Below are positions 8,279-18,542 of a DNA stretch of 64,000 nucleotides, one piece after another. Position numbers and translations under genes: made by a program. The stretch covers positions 325,459-389,458 of the forward strand of contig NZ_JEMG01000001.1 of assembly GCF_000600295.1 (NCBI RefSeq), in the 5' to 3' direction. The stretch comes from Hylemonella gracilis str. Niagara R. GTDB taxonomy: Bacteria > Pseudomonadota > Gammaproteobacteria > Burkholderiales > Burkholderiaceae_C. Each line of letters begins with the position of its first letter. The stretch's first letter is position 1. The notes under the pieces are model-generated. The model did not search any database. It was not told where the DNA came from and saw only the letters and a list, made by a program, of their open reading frames with translations.

Positions 8279-9511
8279 ATGTTGACGCGCATGCGGCCGG
8301 CCTTGGTGCTGGCGCACCGTTGGCTGGGTTTGGTGACGGCCGGGTTCCTTCTGCTGGCCGCGGTCACTGGCAGTCTGCTGGTCTGGAACGACGAACTGGA
8401 CGCGGCGATCAACCCTGGCATGTTTCGGGTGCAGGAGGTCGATCAGCCCCCGCTGGACACGCTGCTGCTGCGTGACAGGGTGCTTGCACGGTATCCGCAT
8501 GCGCAAATTTCCTACGTGCCACTTGAGCGCAACAGCGGCTGGCCTGTGCGCTTTCGCCTGCAGCCCGCGCGGGACGATACGAGCGGCCGGCTGGCCGTGC
8601 TGGAGAACGACGAGATCTTCGTCCATCCATGGACCGGCGACATACTCGGCGAACGCAGGTGGGGCGACATCACGCAGGGTGTCGTCAATCTGATGCCCTT
8701 CGTCTACCGCTTGCATTACTCGCTGGCGCTGGACACGGTGGGTGTCTATCTGCTGGGCATTGTCGCGCTGCTGTGGAGCGTGGATTGCTTGATCGGGGCC
8801 TGGTTGACCCTGCCCGCCGCGCCGCGGACCGTGGCGAAAGCCGGTGGCGCCGCAGCATGGTTGCGTCGCTGGTGGGCGGCCTGGCGCGTGCGCTGGTCCG
8901 CCGGCGGCTACAAGCGCCATTTCGACCTGCATCGCGCAGGTGGTTTGTGGGCCTGGGCTGCGTTGTTCGTCCTGGCCTGGAGCAGCGTTGCTTTCAACTT
9001 ACCCCAGGTCTACAAACCGGTCATGTACACCTTGTTCGCGCACCAGGACGAAGCGGCGTTGGGCCGAGTCCGCTCGCAGCCGTCGGCCTTGCCGACACTG
9101 TCGTGGGCGCAAGCACGCGACATCGGGCGTGTGCACATGGCGGACTATGCGCGCCGGGCGGGGTTCTCCATCCTGGCGGAGGGTGCGATCGCCTACCATC
9201 CGCGCCAGGCGGCGTACCGGTACGACGTGCGCAGCACGCTGGATGTGCGCGAGCATGGCAGCAAGACCCGCGTCCTCTTTGACGCCCGTACCGGAGCCCT
9301 GCTCATGGCGAGCCAACCGACCGGGGCCTATGCCGGAGACACCATCCGCATGTGGCTGACGAGTCTGCACATGGCGGCGGTGGGCGGGTTGCCGATGCGT
9401 CTGTTCGTCAGTTTCATGGGCCTGGTGGTCGCGGTGCTCTGCGTGACGGGGGTCGTGATCTGGAACAGGAAACGCAAGGGCCGCAAGGCCGGTTTGGCGG
9501 GAAAGAATTAG
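8279..9511 (+). CDS. PepSY-associated transmembrane iron-uptake protein
   Basis: The 410-aa product is an inner-membrane protein of the PepSY-TM family that often accompanies siderophore receptors and is thought to help reduce or release iron in the periplasm. Visible are an N-terminal helix (LAHRWLGLVTAGFLLLAAVTGSLLVW), a periplasmic region, a central pair of helices (SLALDTVGVYLLGIVALLWSVDCLIGAW, AGGLWAWAALFVLAWSSVAFN) and a C-terminal helix (RLFVSFMGLVVAVLCVTGVVIW) before a basic tail. Conserved His residues (HRW, HFDLHRAGG, SLHMA) could bind haem or metal. It starts 4 bp after the receptor stop, so it belongs to the same transcript. Confidence 0.88.
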   Translation: MLTRMRPALVLAHRWLGLVTAGFLLLAAVTGSLLVWNDELDAAINPGMFRVQEVDQPPLDTLLLRDRVLARYPHAQISYVPLERNSGWPVRFRLQPARDDTSGRLAVLENDEIFVHPWTGDILGERRWGDITQGVVNLMPFVYRLHYSLALDTVGVYLLGIVALLWSVDCLIGAWLTLPAAPRTVAKAGGAAAWLRRWWAAWRVRWSAGGYKRHFDLHRAGGLWAWAALFVLAWSSVAFNLPQVYKPVMYTLFAHQDEAALGRVRSQPSALPTLSWAQARDIGRVHMADYARRAGFSILAEGAIAYHPRQAAYRYDVRSTLDVREHGSKTRVLFDARTGALLMASQPTGAYAGDTIRMWLTSLHMAAVGGLPMRLFVSFMGLVVAVLCVTGVVIWNRKRKGRKAGLAGKN

Positions 9512-9543
9512 CCGGGTGGACCGTTCTGCGTTGACGTTGCCGC

Positions 9544-10980
9544 TCAAGCCCGCATCAAGGCCTCGATCTCGTCCGCCTTGACCGGTACGCCCCGGGTGAT
9601 CAGCTCGCAACCCGTTTCGGTGACCAAGGCGTCATCCTCGATGCGGATGCCGATGTTCCAGAAGGCTTGCGGCACGTCCTCGGCCGGGCGCACGTACAAG
9701 CCCGGCTCCAGCGTCAGGCACATGCCGGGGCGCAGGATGCGGCTTGGTCGGTCCTTGATGGTTTCCCCCGAAAGTGCGTCCTTGCGTTCGCTGGTGCGGC
9801 CACGTTCGCTGGGTTCGACATAGCTGCCGCAGTCGTGCACGTCCATGCCCAGCCAGTGGCTGGTGCGGTGCATGTAGAAGCGGAAGTAACTCCGGTTGGC
9901 AATGACTTCGTCCACGGAACCGGTCTTGTTCTTGTCCAGCAAGCCGAGGTCCAGCAGGCCCTGAGACAACACACGCACCACGGCATCGTGCGGGTCGTTG
10001 AAGCGCGCGCCGGCCCGGGTCGCCGCCACGGCCGCGTCCTGGGAGCTCAACACCAGGTCGTACAGCGCGCGCTGGGGACCGCTGAACTTGCCATTGGCCG
10101 GGAAGGTGCGGGTGATGTCGCTGGCATAACCGTCCAGTTCACAACCCGCGTCGATCAGGACCATGTCCCCGTCACGCACGGGTGCGGCATCGGCGCGGTA
10201 GTGCAGCACGCAGGCATTGGCGCCCGCCGCGACGATGGAGCCATAAGCTGGGTACTGCGAACCGCCTAAGCGGAACTCGTGCAGCAGTTCGGCGTCCAGG
10301 TGGTACTCGCGCACCTGCCGGCCCTCGCGCAGCATGCGGGCCGACACTTGCATGGCACGGATGTGGGCTCGGGCGCTGATGGCCGAGGCGCGGCGCATCA
10401 CGTCCTGTTCATAGTCGTCCTTGACCAGGCGCATCTCATCCAGTAGCGCGCAGAGGTCGCGTTGCGCTTCGGGGCAGAGTGCGCCGTAGCGCACGCGGGC
10501 GCGCACCGCCTTGAGCCAACCGTCGACGCGTGCCTCCAGCCCGGCGTGGGTGGCGAAGGGGTACCAGACCGTGGCCTGGTTCTCGAGCAGCTTGGGCAGG
10601 CGCTGTTCCAGCTCGGCCACCGAAAAGGCCGCGTCCACGCCCAGCGCCAGCGGGGCTGCTTCCGGGCCCAGGCGGATGCCGTCCCAGATTTCGCGTTCCA
10701 GGTCCTTGGGCTGGCAGAACAGCGTAGTGTGGCCCGTGCTGCTGATGACCAGCCAGGCGTTTGGTTCCGCGAAGCCGCTGAGGTAGTGGAAGTAGCTGTC
10801 GAAGCGGAACAGGTAGTCGCTGTCGCGGTTGCGGATGCGCTCCGGTGCGGTGGGGATGATGGCGATCGCGTCCGGTCCGCCCCATTGCGTCATCTGCGCC
10901 GCCAGTCGTGCTCGGCGTTGCGCATACAGCGCGGTGGGGGCTGTCGTCAGACAGGTGGGGTTTTTCAGCGGGGCGTTCAT
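9544..10980 (-). CDS. pepP: Xaa-Pro aminopeptidase (aminopeptidase P)
   Basis: PepP removes an N-terminal residue preceding proline, using two Mn ions in a pita-bread fold. The 478-aa product has the AMP N-terminal domain (about 15-165; YLFRFDSYFHYLSGFAEP) and the M24 domain with all metal ligands visible: the two Asp in DAGCELDGYASDITRTFP, the His in TSHWLGMDVHD, Glu in LTLEPGLYV and Glu in GIRIEDDALVT. The start codon overlaps the stop of the upstream murU by 4 bp, so the two genes are translationally coupled. The length is a little above E. coli PepP (about 440 aa) because of the N-terminal extension. Confidence 0.96.
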   Translation of the reverse strand: MNAPLKNPTCLTTAPTALYAQRRARLAAQMTQWGGPDAIAIIPTAPERIRNRDSDYLFRFDSYFHYLSGFAEPNAWLVISSTGHTTLFCQPKDLEREIWDGIRLGPEAAPLALGVDAAFSVAELEQRLPKLLENQATVWYPFATHAGLEARVDGWLKAVRARVRYGALCPEAQRDLCALLDEMRLVKDDYEQDVMRRASAISARAHIRAMQVSARMLREGRQVREYHLDAELLHEFRLGGSQYPAYGSIVAAGANACVLHYRADAAPVRDGDMVLIDAGCELDGYASDITRTFPANGKFSGPQRALYDLVLSSQDAAVAATRAGARFNDPHDAVVRVLSQGLLDLGLLDKNKTGSVDEVIANRSYFRFYMHRTSHWLGMDVHDCGSYVEPSERGRTSERKDALSGETIKDRPSRILRPGMCLTLEPGLYVRPAEDVPQAFWNIGIRIEDDALVTETGCELITRGVPVKADEIEALMRA

Positions 10981-11780
10981 GGTGATGGCGTCTCGGTGGT
11001 GCGTGCCTGGGGGTGTGTGGCATTGAGCTCGCGCAAGCGATCAGGCGTGCCGACGTCGGTCCACGGCCCCGTGTAAAGCTCGGCGCTCACGGCGGCATTG
11101 TCCATCGCCGCGCGCAGCATCGGTGCCAGTGGGGCTTTGACGCCCGCCGGATTGCCCGCCGGGATGGCGCACACGGATTGGACGAAGCGCGCGGTGAAGA
11201 ATTCGCGCCGGTACAGACCGATGGTGCTGTAAGTCCAGGTGCTGTGTTTGTCTCGAAGGGCGGCGGGAATGTTCAGTGCCAGACCGTCCGGACTAAGTCC
11301 GAAATCTCCCCGGGGGTTGTGGCGTGGGTTGGGCACCAGCCAGAGGTGCGCGAGCTTGTCGCTCTGCGCGAACTGCTGCTTGGCCTCCGCGCTGAACCTG
11401 AAGCCGGGTGTGTACACATCACCGGCCACGACCCAGAAGACATCGGCCAGGCGCGGCAAGGCGCGCACGATGCCACCGGCCGTTTCCAGCGCCTCGCCGA
11501 AATCCCGGCCTTCCTCGGAGTAGGCGATGTGCAAGACCTGACCATCGCTGGCGTGGGGCGTGGCGCCGAAATGGGCGGGAATCTGCTCGCCCAGCCAGGC
11601 CGTGTTGACGAGGAGCTTGGTGCATCCGCCAGTGGCCAGGGCGTCTACATGCCATTGCAGCAAAGGCCGGCCCTGGACCCACAGCAGGGGTTTGGGCGTG
11701 GTGTCGGTCAAGGGGCGCATGCGCTCGCCGCGGCCGGCGGCCAGGATCAGGGCCTGCGCGCGATCAGGGGTGTCAAGCAT
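10977..11780 (-). CDS. murU: MurU-like sugar-1-phosphate nucleotidyltransferase
   Basis: The product carries the nucleotidyltransferase signature [24 protein letters not shown] near its start, and its length (267 aa from the ATG at 11780) and wording ([32 protein letters not shown]) match MurU, the N-acetylmuramate-1-phosphate uridylyltransferase of the peptidoglycan recycling route that bypasses de novo synthesis. In that route MurU works with the kinase AmgK, often encoded next door, but no amgK gene adjoins here; the divergent neighbour is tkt. Other possible starts are at 11789 and 11819. A mannose-1-phosphate guanylyltransferase role cannot be excluded by eye. Confidence 0.82.
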   Translation of the reverse strand: MLDTPDRAQALILAAGRGERMRPLTDTTPKPLLWVQGRPLLQWHVDALATGGCTKLLVNTAWLGEQIPAHFGATPHASDGQVLHIAYSEEGRDFGEALETAGGIVRALPRLADVFWVVAGDVYTPGFRFSAEAKQQFAQSDKLAHLWLVPNPRHNPRGDFGLSPDGLALNIPAALRDKHSTWTYSTIGLYRREFFTARFVQSVCAIPAGNPAGVKAPLAPMLRAAMDNAAVSAELYTGPWTDVGTPDRLRELNATHPQARTTETPSP

Positions 11781-11912
11781 GCGCTTCATTCTGGCATGCG
11801 CGGCTTGAGGAGTCCCCACAAGGGGCCGGGCGGGGCCCTGCCAGGGCGCCCGGTAAAATGCCGGGTTTCCCCGCCCTCACCACCCGCGCTGATCTCCCGG
11901 AGCCGCCCCGAC

Positions 11913-13928
11913 ATGGCAAACACCCAACAAATGGCCAACGCAATCCGTGCGCTGGCAATGGACGCCGTACAACAAGCCAATTCCGGACATCCGGGGGCGC
12001 CGATGGGCATGGCCGACATGGCCGTGGCGCTCTGGGGCCAACACCTCAAGCACAACCCCGTCAATCCGCATTGGGCCGACCGGGACCGTTTCGTGCTCTC
12101 CAACGGCCACGGCTCGATGCTGATCTACGCCCTGCTGCATTTGACGGGTTACGACCTGCCCATGGGTGAGCTGAAGAATTTCCGCCAGCTGCACAGCAAG
12201 ACGGCAGGCCACCCTGAAGTGGGTCTGACCCCCGGCGTGGAAACCACCACCGGCCCGCTGGGCCAGGGCGTGACCAATGCCGTAGGCATGGCGTTGGCCG
12301 AAAAGCTGCTGGCGACGGAGTTCAACCGCGACGGCCACGCCATCGTGGACCACCATACCTATGTGTTCCTGGGCGACGGCTGCCTGATGGAAGGCATCAG
12401 CCACGAAGCGGCTGCTCTCGCGGGTGCGTGGAAACTCAACAAGCTGATCGCGCTCTACGACGACAACGGCATTTCCATCGACGGTCAGGTGCAGCCCTGG
12501 TTTGCCGACAACACCTCCTTGCGTTTCGTGAGTTACGGTTGGAACGTGATCGGTCCCATCAACGGCCATGACGCACAAGCCGTGGCCAAGGCCATCGCCG
12601 ACGCCAAGACCCAGACCGAGCGCCCGACGCTGATCATTTGCAAGACCCGCATCGGCCAAGGCAGCCCCAATCGCGCCAACACCGCCAAGGCGCACGGTGA
12701 ACCCCTGGGCGCGGAAGAAATCAAGCTCACGCGCGAGGCGCTGGAATGGTCACATGCGCCCTTCGAGATCCCAGCCCAGGTTTACGCCGATTGGGACGCC
12801 AAAGCGCGTGGCCAGTCCGCCGAAGCCGCTTGGAACGATAAGTTCTCGGCCTACGCCGCTGCTTATCCCGAGCTGGCCGCCGAGTTCAAGCGCCGCATGG
12901 CCGGTGAGCTGCCCAAAACGTTCGCCCAAGTGGCGGTGGACGCCGCCGTGGCCGCGCACAGCAAGGCCGAGACCGTGGCCACGCGCAAGGCCAGCCAGAT
13001 CGCATTGGAAGCTTTCACCGCCGCCCTGCCCGAGCTGCTGGGCGGCAGCGCCGACCTGACCGGTTCCAACCTGACCAACACCAGCCATACCCCGGCGCTG
13101 CGCTTCACTGGCGTGGAAGGCAAGAGCAATGGCGGGCGCCACATCAACTACGGCGTGCGCGAATTCGGCATGGCGGCCATCATGAACGGCCTGGCCCTGC
13201 ACGGGGGTTACATCCCTTACGGCGGCACATTCCTGACCTTCAGCGACTACAGCCGCAACGCCATTCGCATGGCCGCGCTGATGAAGCTGCGCGTGGTGCA
13301 TGTCTTCACGCACGACAGCATCGGTCTGGGCGAGGACGGCCCCACCCACCAGAGCGTCGAGCATGCGGCCAGCCTGCGCCTGATCCCAAACCTGGATGTC
13401 TGGCGTCCCGCCGACACGGCGGAGACGGCCGTGGCCTGGGCCGTGGCGCTGGAAAACAAGGCACGCCCGACGGCCCTGCTGCTGTCGCGCCAGAACCTGC
13501 CATATGCACCCAAGCGTGACCTGGGCGACATCAGCCGGGGCGCCTATGTGCTGTCCGAACCGGAACATGTGGGCCTGAAGAAAAAAGCCCAGGCCCTCAT
13601 CATCGCCACCGGCTCCGAAGTCGCGCTGGCGCTCAAGGCCCAGGAACTGCTGGCCGCGCAGAAGATCGCGGTGCGCGTGGTCTCCATGCCCAGCACCACG
13701 GTGTTCGACCGGCAGAAGGCGGCCTACAAGCAGGCCCTGCTGCCCGCCGGGCTGCCCCGCGTCGCCGTCGAGATGGGCGCGACCGGGGGCTGGTGGAAAT
13801 ACGGCTGCTCGGCCGTCGTGGGCATCGACAGCTATGGCGAATCGGCCCCCGCGCCGGTGCTGTTCAAGCACTTCGGCTTCACGCCCGAGAATGTTGCGGA
13901 CACGGTTCGCGCCGTGCTGGCGAAATAA
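11913..13928 (+). CDS. tkt: Transketolase
   Basis: Transketolase moves two-carbon units between sugars in the pentose phosphate and, where present, Calvin pathways, using thiamine diphosphate. The 671-aa product is full length. It has [15 protein letters not shown] near residue 20, the TPP-binding stretch [18 protein letters not shown] at about 155, [11 protein letters not shown], the pyrimidine-binding region around [18 protein letters not shown] and [14 protein letters not shown] in the middle, and the C-terminal domain. The frame is open far upstream (to 11013), but family alignment and the ATG at 11913 ([18 protein letters not shown]) fix the start. gap follows after 51 bp on the same strand, so the two may be co-expressed. 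Confidence 0.97.
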   Translation: MANTQQMANAIRALAMDAVQQANSGHPGAPMGMADMAVALWGQHLKHNPVNPHWADRDRFVLSNGHGSMLIYALLHLTGYDLPMGELKNFRQLHSKTAGHPEVGLTPGVETTTGPLGQGVTNAVGMALAEKLLATEFNRDGHAIVDHHTYVFLGDGCLMEGISHEAAALAGAWKLNKLIALYDDNGISIDGQVQPWFADNTSLRFVSYGWNVIGPINGHDAQAVAKAIADAKTQTERPTLIICKTRIGQGSPNRANTAKAHGEPLGAEEIKLTREALEWSHAPFEIPAQVYADWDAKARGQSAEAAWNDKFSAYAAAYPELAAEFKRRMAGELPKTFAQVAVDAAVAAHSKAETVATRKASQIALEAFTAALPELLGGSADLTGSNLTNTSHTPALRFTGVEGKSNGGRHINYGVREFGMAAIMNGLALHGGYIPYGGTFLTFSDYSRNAIRMAALMKLRVVHVFTHDSIGLGEDGPTHQSVEHAASLRLIPNLDVWRPADTAETAVAWAVALENKARPTALLLSRQNLPYAPKRDLGDISRGAYVLSEPEHVGLKKKAQALIIATGSEVALALKAQELLAAQKIAVRVVSMPSTTVFDRQKAAYKQALLPAGLPRVAVEMGATGGWWKYGCSAVVGIDSYGESAPAPVLFKHFGFTPENVADTVRAVLAK

Positions 13929-14981
<1,053 letters not shown>

Positions 14982-14995
14982 ACGGAGTTGTGGCC

Positions 14996-15514
14996 ATGAA
15001 AGGCTGGGCGTCCCTGTTGCTGTCCACCACGCTCGCTGGCGCGGCCGGTGCGCAGGAGGCCATGCAAGCGCAAACCCGGCAGGTCCCCGCGCCTGCACTC
15101 CCGGCCAACCACGCCTGGTCGCCGTTTGACCCCTGTTTCACGGCGGCGGCCGAGCGCTTCGGGGTGGACAAGCACATGCTGATCGCCATCGCCAAGACCG
15201 AGTCCGCCTTTGACCCCGAGGCGGTTGGTCCGACCAATACCGATGGCACGCACGACGTCGGACTGATGCAGATCAACACCCGGTGGCTGCCCCAGTTGGC
15301 CGAAATGGGCATACACCGCGAGAAGCTCAAGGGCGCCTGCACCAACATTTATGTGGGCGCTTGGATTCTGTCCAAGAAGATCCAGCAGCACGGCACGCTC
15401 TGGAAGGCCGTGGGCGCCTACAACGCCATCACGCCCTCCAAGCGGGCCAGCTACATTGCCAAGGTGCAACGCAACTACGCACGGGTGCGCGCCCTGCTGC
15501 AGCGGCAAGGCTGA
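14996..15514 (+). CDS. Exported lytic transglycosylase (SLT/VirB1-IagB type)
   Basis: The 172-aa product has a signal peptide (about residues 1-19, MKGWASLLLSTTLAGAAGAQ) and a single soluble lytic transglycosylase domain that cleaves peptidoglycan glycan strands. The catalytic Glu is in IAIAKTESAFDPEAVG, and VGLMQINTRWLPQL and YVGAWILSKKIQQHGTLWKAVGAYNA are the later family motifs. Its small size resembles VirB1/IagB-type enzymes that open the wall for secretion or pilus machines, but no such system adjoins it. The ATG at 14996 lies 14 bp after gap; the frame is open upstream inside gap, so an earlier start cannot be formally excluded. Confidence 0.9.
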   Translation: MKGWASLLLSTTLAGAAGAQEAMQAQTRQVPAPALPANHAWSPFDPCFTAAAERFGVDKHMLIAIAKTESAFDPEAVGPTNTDGTHDVGLMQINTRWLPQLAEMGIHREKLKGACTNIYVGAWILSKKIQQHGTLWKAVGAYNAITPSKRASYIAKVQRNYARVRALLQRQG

Positions 15515-15540
15515 ACCGGCCTTCGCCGGCCCAGCCAAGC

Positions 15541-18471
15541 TCAGCTGAGGTGTTTGCCCACCAGTCCGGTGATCTCGAACATCGTCACCCGATCCTTGCC
15601 GAAGACGGGCTGCAGCTTGGCGTCGGCCAGCACGCTGCGCTTGTCCTTGGGGTCCTGCAAGCCTTGCGCCTTGATGTAGTCCCAGATCTTCTTGATGACT
15701 TCAGTGCGCGCCACGGGCTCGGCGCCGATCACGGCCGCGAGTTCGGCGCTGGGCGTCAGACCCGCTGTGGGCTTTCTGGCCGCTGATTTCTTCGCTGCTG
15801 CTTTTTTGGCGGGCGCCTTCTTCGCCGCCGTCTTGCTGGGAGCGTTCTTGGCGGCGGCGCCAGCGCGGGCACCTGCGGTCACCCCCGCCTTGCGTGGGAA
15901 CTTCGAGGGTTCGAACTCGAAGCTCACCTTGCCCTCTTGCGCGTTCCAGGCCAGGTAGGCCTTGAAGGGACGGCGGGTGCGCATGGAGACGAATTTGTCC
16001 AGCAGATCGGTCTTGCCCGTGGCGAGCAGTTTCATCATCTGCTCACGCTCGATGGGTTGCTGCAGGATGATCTGGCCGCTCTTGAAGTCACAACTCGGGG
16101 TGGCCTGCCCAGATGTGGGCAGGGATTTCTCGCAGACGTAGTTCTTTCCGTGCTCGTAGATCGCGCCGCCGCACTTCGGGCATGCGCCCAGCGACTCCCG
16201 GCCGGAGAAATCCACCAGTTCGCCGGTTTCAGACTCGTCCTCATTGCCGAAGTCGAATTCCAGCTTCCAATTCTTCTCTTCCTCATTGAAGACCAGCGCG
16301 ATCTCGGCGGTGAAGGGCCAGCCGGCCTTGGAGCGGAAACCCTCCAGCGGGCCGATGCGCTTGTCGCGCAGGAACTGTTCCACCTCTGGTAATTCAAATG
16401 CGCGGCCCGCGGGCATCTTGGTGAAGGAGAAACCGCAGGCATCCTCGCCGGTGCCCTGCTTGCCCACGCAGGCGTAACGGCGGTAGTTTTCCTTGACCAC
16501 GCCGCCGCAATTGGGGCAAGGTGTGGTGAGGGTGGCGTAATCGCCAGGCACGGTGTCGCGGTCGTATTCCTTGGCCTTCTTGACGATGTGCTCCGTCATG
16601 GCGGCGATCTCGCGCATGAAGGCCTCGCGCGTGAGCTGGCCGCGCTCCATCTGGGAGAGCTTGTATTCCCATTCGCCCGTCAGCGCGGGCTTGGAGAGTT
16701 CCTCCACGCCCAGGCCGCGCAGCAGCGTCATCAACTGGAAGGCCTTGGCGGTCGGGATCAGCTCACGGCCCTCGCGCAGCATGTACTTCTCGGTCAACAG
16801 CCCCTCGATGATGGCTGCGCGCGTCGCTGGCGTGCCCAGGCCCTTCTCGCTCATGGCTTCCCGCAGCTCGTCGTCGTCGATCAGCTTGCCCGCGCCTTCC
16901 ATGGCGGACAGCAGCGTGGCTTCGCTATAGCGTGCTGGCGGTCGGGTCTTGAGGCCCTTGGCGTCGGCGGCCCGGGTTTGAACCTTTTCGTTCGGCTGTA
17001 CCGGGACGAGGATCTTGCTGTTCTCCTTGTCCTTGTCGTCGGTTTCGTCCTCGGCCTCCTTGCCGTAGATGGCCAGCCAGCCGGGTTTGACCAGCACCTT
17101 GCCTTCGCTTTTGAAGTTGTGGCCGGCGGCGGTCGTGATCCGTGTGGTCACCATGTATTCGGCGCTGGGAAAAAAGACCGCCATGAAACGACGTGCCACC
17201 AAGTCGTAGAGCTTCTGCTCGGCCTCGCTCAATCCGCTCGGGGCTTGGAGCGTTGGGATGATGGCAAAGTGGTCCGAAACCTTGGCGTTGTCGAAGATGC
17301 GCTTGCTGGGTTTGACGTAGCCGTTCTTCAGCGCCGTCGCCGCGTGCGGTGCCAGGTGCCTGAGGCCTGAGTCGGCCAGCATGCCAAAAGTCTCCTTGGC
17401 CACGGACAGGTAGTCTTCGGGCAGGTGGCGTGAGTCCGTCCGCGGGTAGGTCAGGGCCTTGTGACGCTCATACAGGCTCTGCGCGATGGACAGCGTCGTC
17501 TTGGCGGAGAAGCCGAACTTGCCGTTGGCTTCGCGCTGCAGGCTGGTCAGGTCGAACAGCATGGGTGACGCCTGCGTGCTGGGTTTGCTTTCTTCCGTGA
17601 CCGTCGCCAACTGGCCGCGCACGGCGTCAGCGATCGCGCGGGCTTCGCGCTCGTTCCAGAGGCGATCGGCTTTCTTTTCCGCGTCTTCCTCGTTCTTCTT
17701 CCACTTCGGGTCGAACCACTTGCCGGCGTAGTCCCCGGCCTGGGCGCCGAAGCTGGCGTGGACTTCCCAGTAGTCGCGGCTGATGAACTTGCGGATCTGT
17801 TCCTCGCGTTCCACCACCACGGCCAGCGTGGGGGTCTGCACCCGGCCCACGGTGGTGAGGAAGAAACCGCCGTCGCGCGAGTTGAAGGCGGTCATGGCGC
17901 GCGTGCCATTGATACCCACCAGCCAGTCGGCCTCGCTGCGGCTGCGCGCGGCGTCGGCCAGGGGCTGCATTTGCTTGTCGCTGCGCAGCTGCTCGAAGCC
18001 ATCCCGGATGGCCTGCGGTGTCATGCTCTGCAGCCAGAGGCGGCTGACCGGCTTGCGTTGCGTTTTGGCGCGGGCCGCAGCGGCATCTTCGCTGCCGAAG
18101 GCATATTGCTCGATCAGGCGGAAGATCAATTCGCCCTCGCGCCCCGCATCACAGGCATTGATCAGTTTGTCCACGTCCTTGCGCTTGGCGAGCTTGACCA
18201 CCGCGTTCAGGCGAGTCTTGGTCTTGTCCACGGGTTTCAGCTCGAAATGCGGTGGGATCACGGGCAGGTGGGTGAAGCTCCATTTGCCGCGCTTCACGTC
18301 GTATTGCTCGGGCGCCTGGATCTCCACCAGGTGGCCCACGGCGCTCGTCACCACGTACTGCTCGTTCTCGAAATGCTCATCATGTTTCTCGAACTTGCCC
18401 GCCGTGGGGGTGAGGGCGCGCACGATGTCTTGCGCGACCGATGGCTTCTCAGCGATGACCAAAGTCTTCAT
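15541..18471 (-). CDS. topB: DNA topoisomerase III fused to a C-terminal SWIB domain
   Basis: The 976-aa type IA topoisomerase relaxes or decatenates DNA. It has the TOPRIM start MKTLVIAEKPSVAQDI, the acidic triad region NACDAGREGELIFR, and the active-site Tyr in LTYPRTDSRHLPEDY at about residue 330. Two Cys clusters follow (CPNCGGVVKENYRRYACVG; CPKCGGAIYEHGKNYVCE), like the zinc ribbons of TopA/TopB tails. An Ala/Lys-rich linker (about 867-904) leads to a SWIB/MDM2-like domain at about 905-976 (LTPSAELAAVIG ... MFEITGLVGKHLS). The ATG at 18471 starts the conserved TOPRIM sequence, so the upstream codons are not used. It faces away from the SET-domain gene, with 71 bp between their starts. 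Confidence 0.96.
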   Translation of the reverse strand: MKTLVIAEKPSVAQDIVRALTPTAGKFEKHDEHFENEQYVVTSAVGHLVEIQAPEQYDVKRGKWSFTHLPVIPPHFELKPVDKTKTRLNAVVKLAKRKDVDKLINACDAGREGELIFRLIEQYAFGSEDAAAARAKTQRKPVSRLWLQSMTPQAIRDGFEQLRSDKQMQPLADAARSRSEADWLVGINGTRAMTAFNSRDGGFFLTTVGRVQTPTLAVVVEREEQIRKFISRDYWEVHASFGAQAGDYAGKWFDPKWKKNEEDAEKKADRLWNEREARAIADAVRGQLATVTEESKPSTQASPMLFDLTSLQREANGKFGFSAKTTLSIAQSLYERHKALTYPRTDSRHLPEDYLSVAKETFGMLADSGLRHLAPHAATALKNGYVKPSKRIFDNAKVSDHFAIIPTLQAPSGLSEAEQKLYDLVARRFMAVFFPSAEYMVTTRITTAAGHNFKSEGKVLVKPGWLAIYGKEAEDETDDKDKENSKILVPVQPNEKVQTRAADAKGLKTRPPARYSEATLLSAMEGAGKLIDDDELREAMSEKGLGTPATRAAIIEGLLTEKYMLREGRELIPTAKAFQLMTLLRGLGVEELSKPALTGEWEYKLSQMERGQLTREAFMREIAAMTEHIVKKAKEYDRDTVPGDYATLTTPCPNCGGVVKENYRRYACVGKQGTGEDACGFSFTKMPAGRAFELPEVEQFLRDKRIGPLEGFRSKAGWPFTAEIALVFNEEEKNWKLEFDFGNEDESETGELVDFSGRESLGACPKCGGAIYEHGKNYVCEKSLPTSGQATPSCDFKSGQIILQQPIEREQMMKLLATGKTDLLDKFVSMRTRRPFKAYLAWNAQEGKVSFEFEPSKFPRKAGVTAGARAGAAAKNAPSKTAAKKAPAKKAAAKKSAARKPTAGLTPSAELAAVIGAEPVARTEVIKKIWDYIKAQGLQDPKDKRSVLADAKLQPVFGKDRVTMFEITGLVGKHLS

Positions 18472-18542
18472 GAATACAATCCCTGTCTCGCGCGCGCACC
18501 CGCGCGCGCCCATACGAGTTCACCTTACCAAAAAATCCCGCC

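Noticed and set aside
11013-11912. 300-codon N-terminal extension of the tkt reading frame
   Set aside because: It runs antisense to murU and has no transketolase similarity; the conserved start is the ATG at 11913.
15516-15529. CCGGC-CTTC-GCCGG stem between the lytic transglycosylase and topB genes as a terminator
   Set aside because: It is only 5 bp with no U-tract; left out of the feature list.
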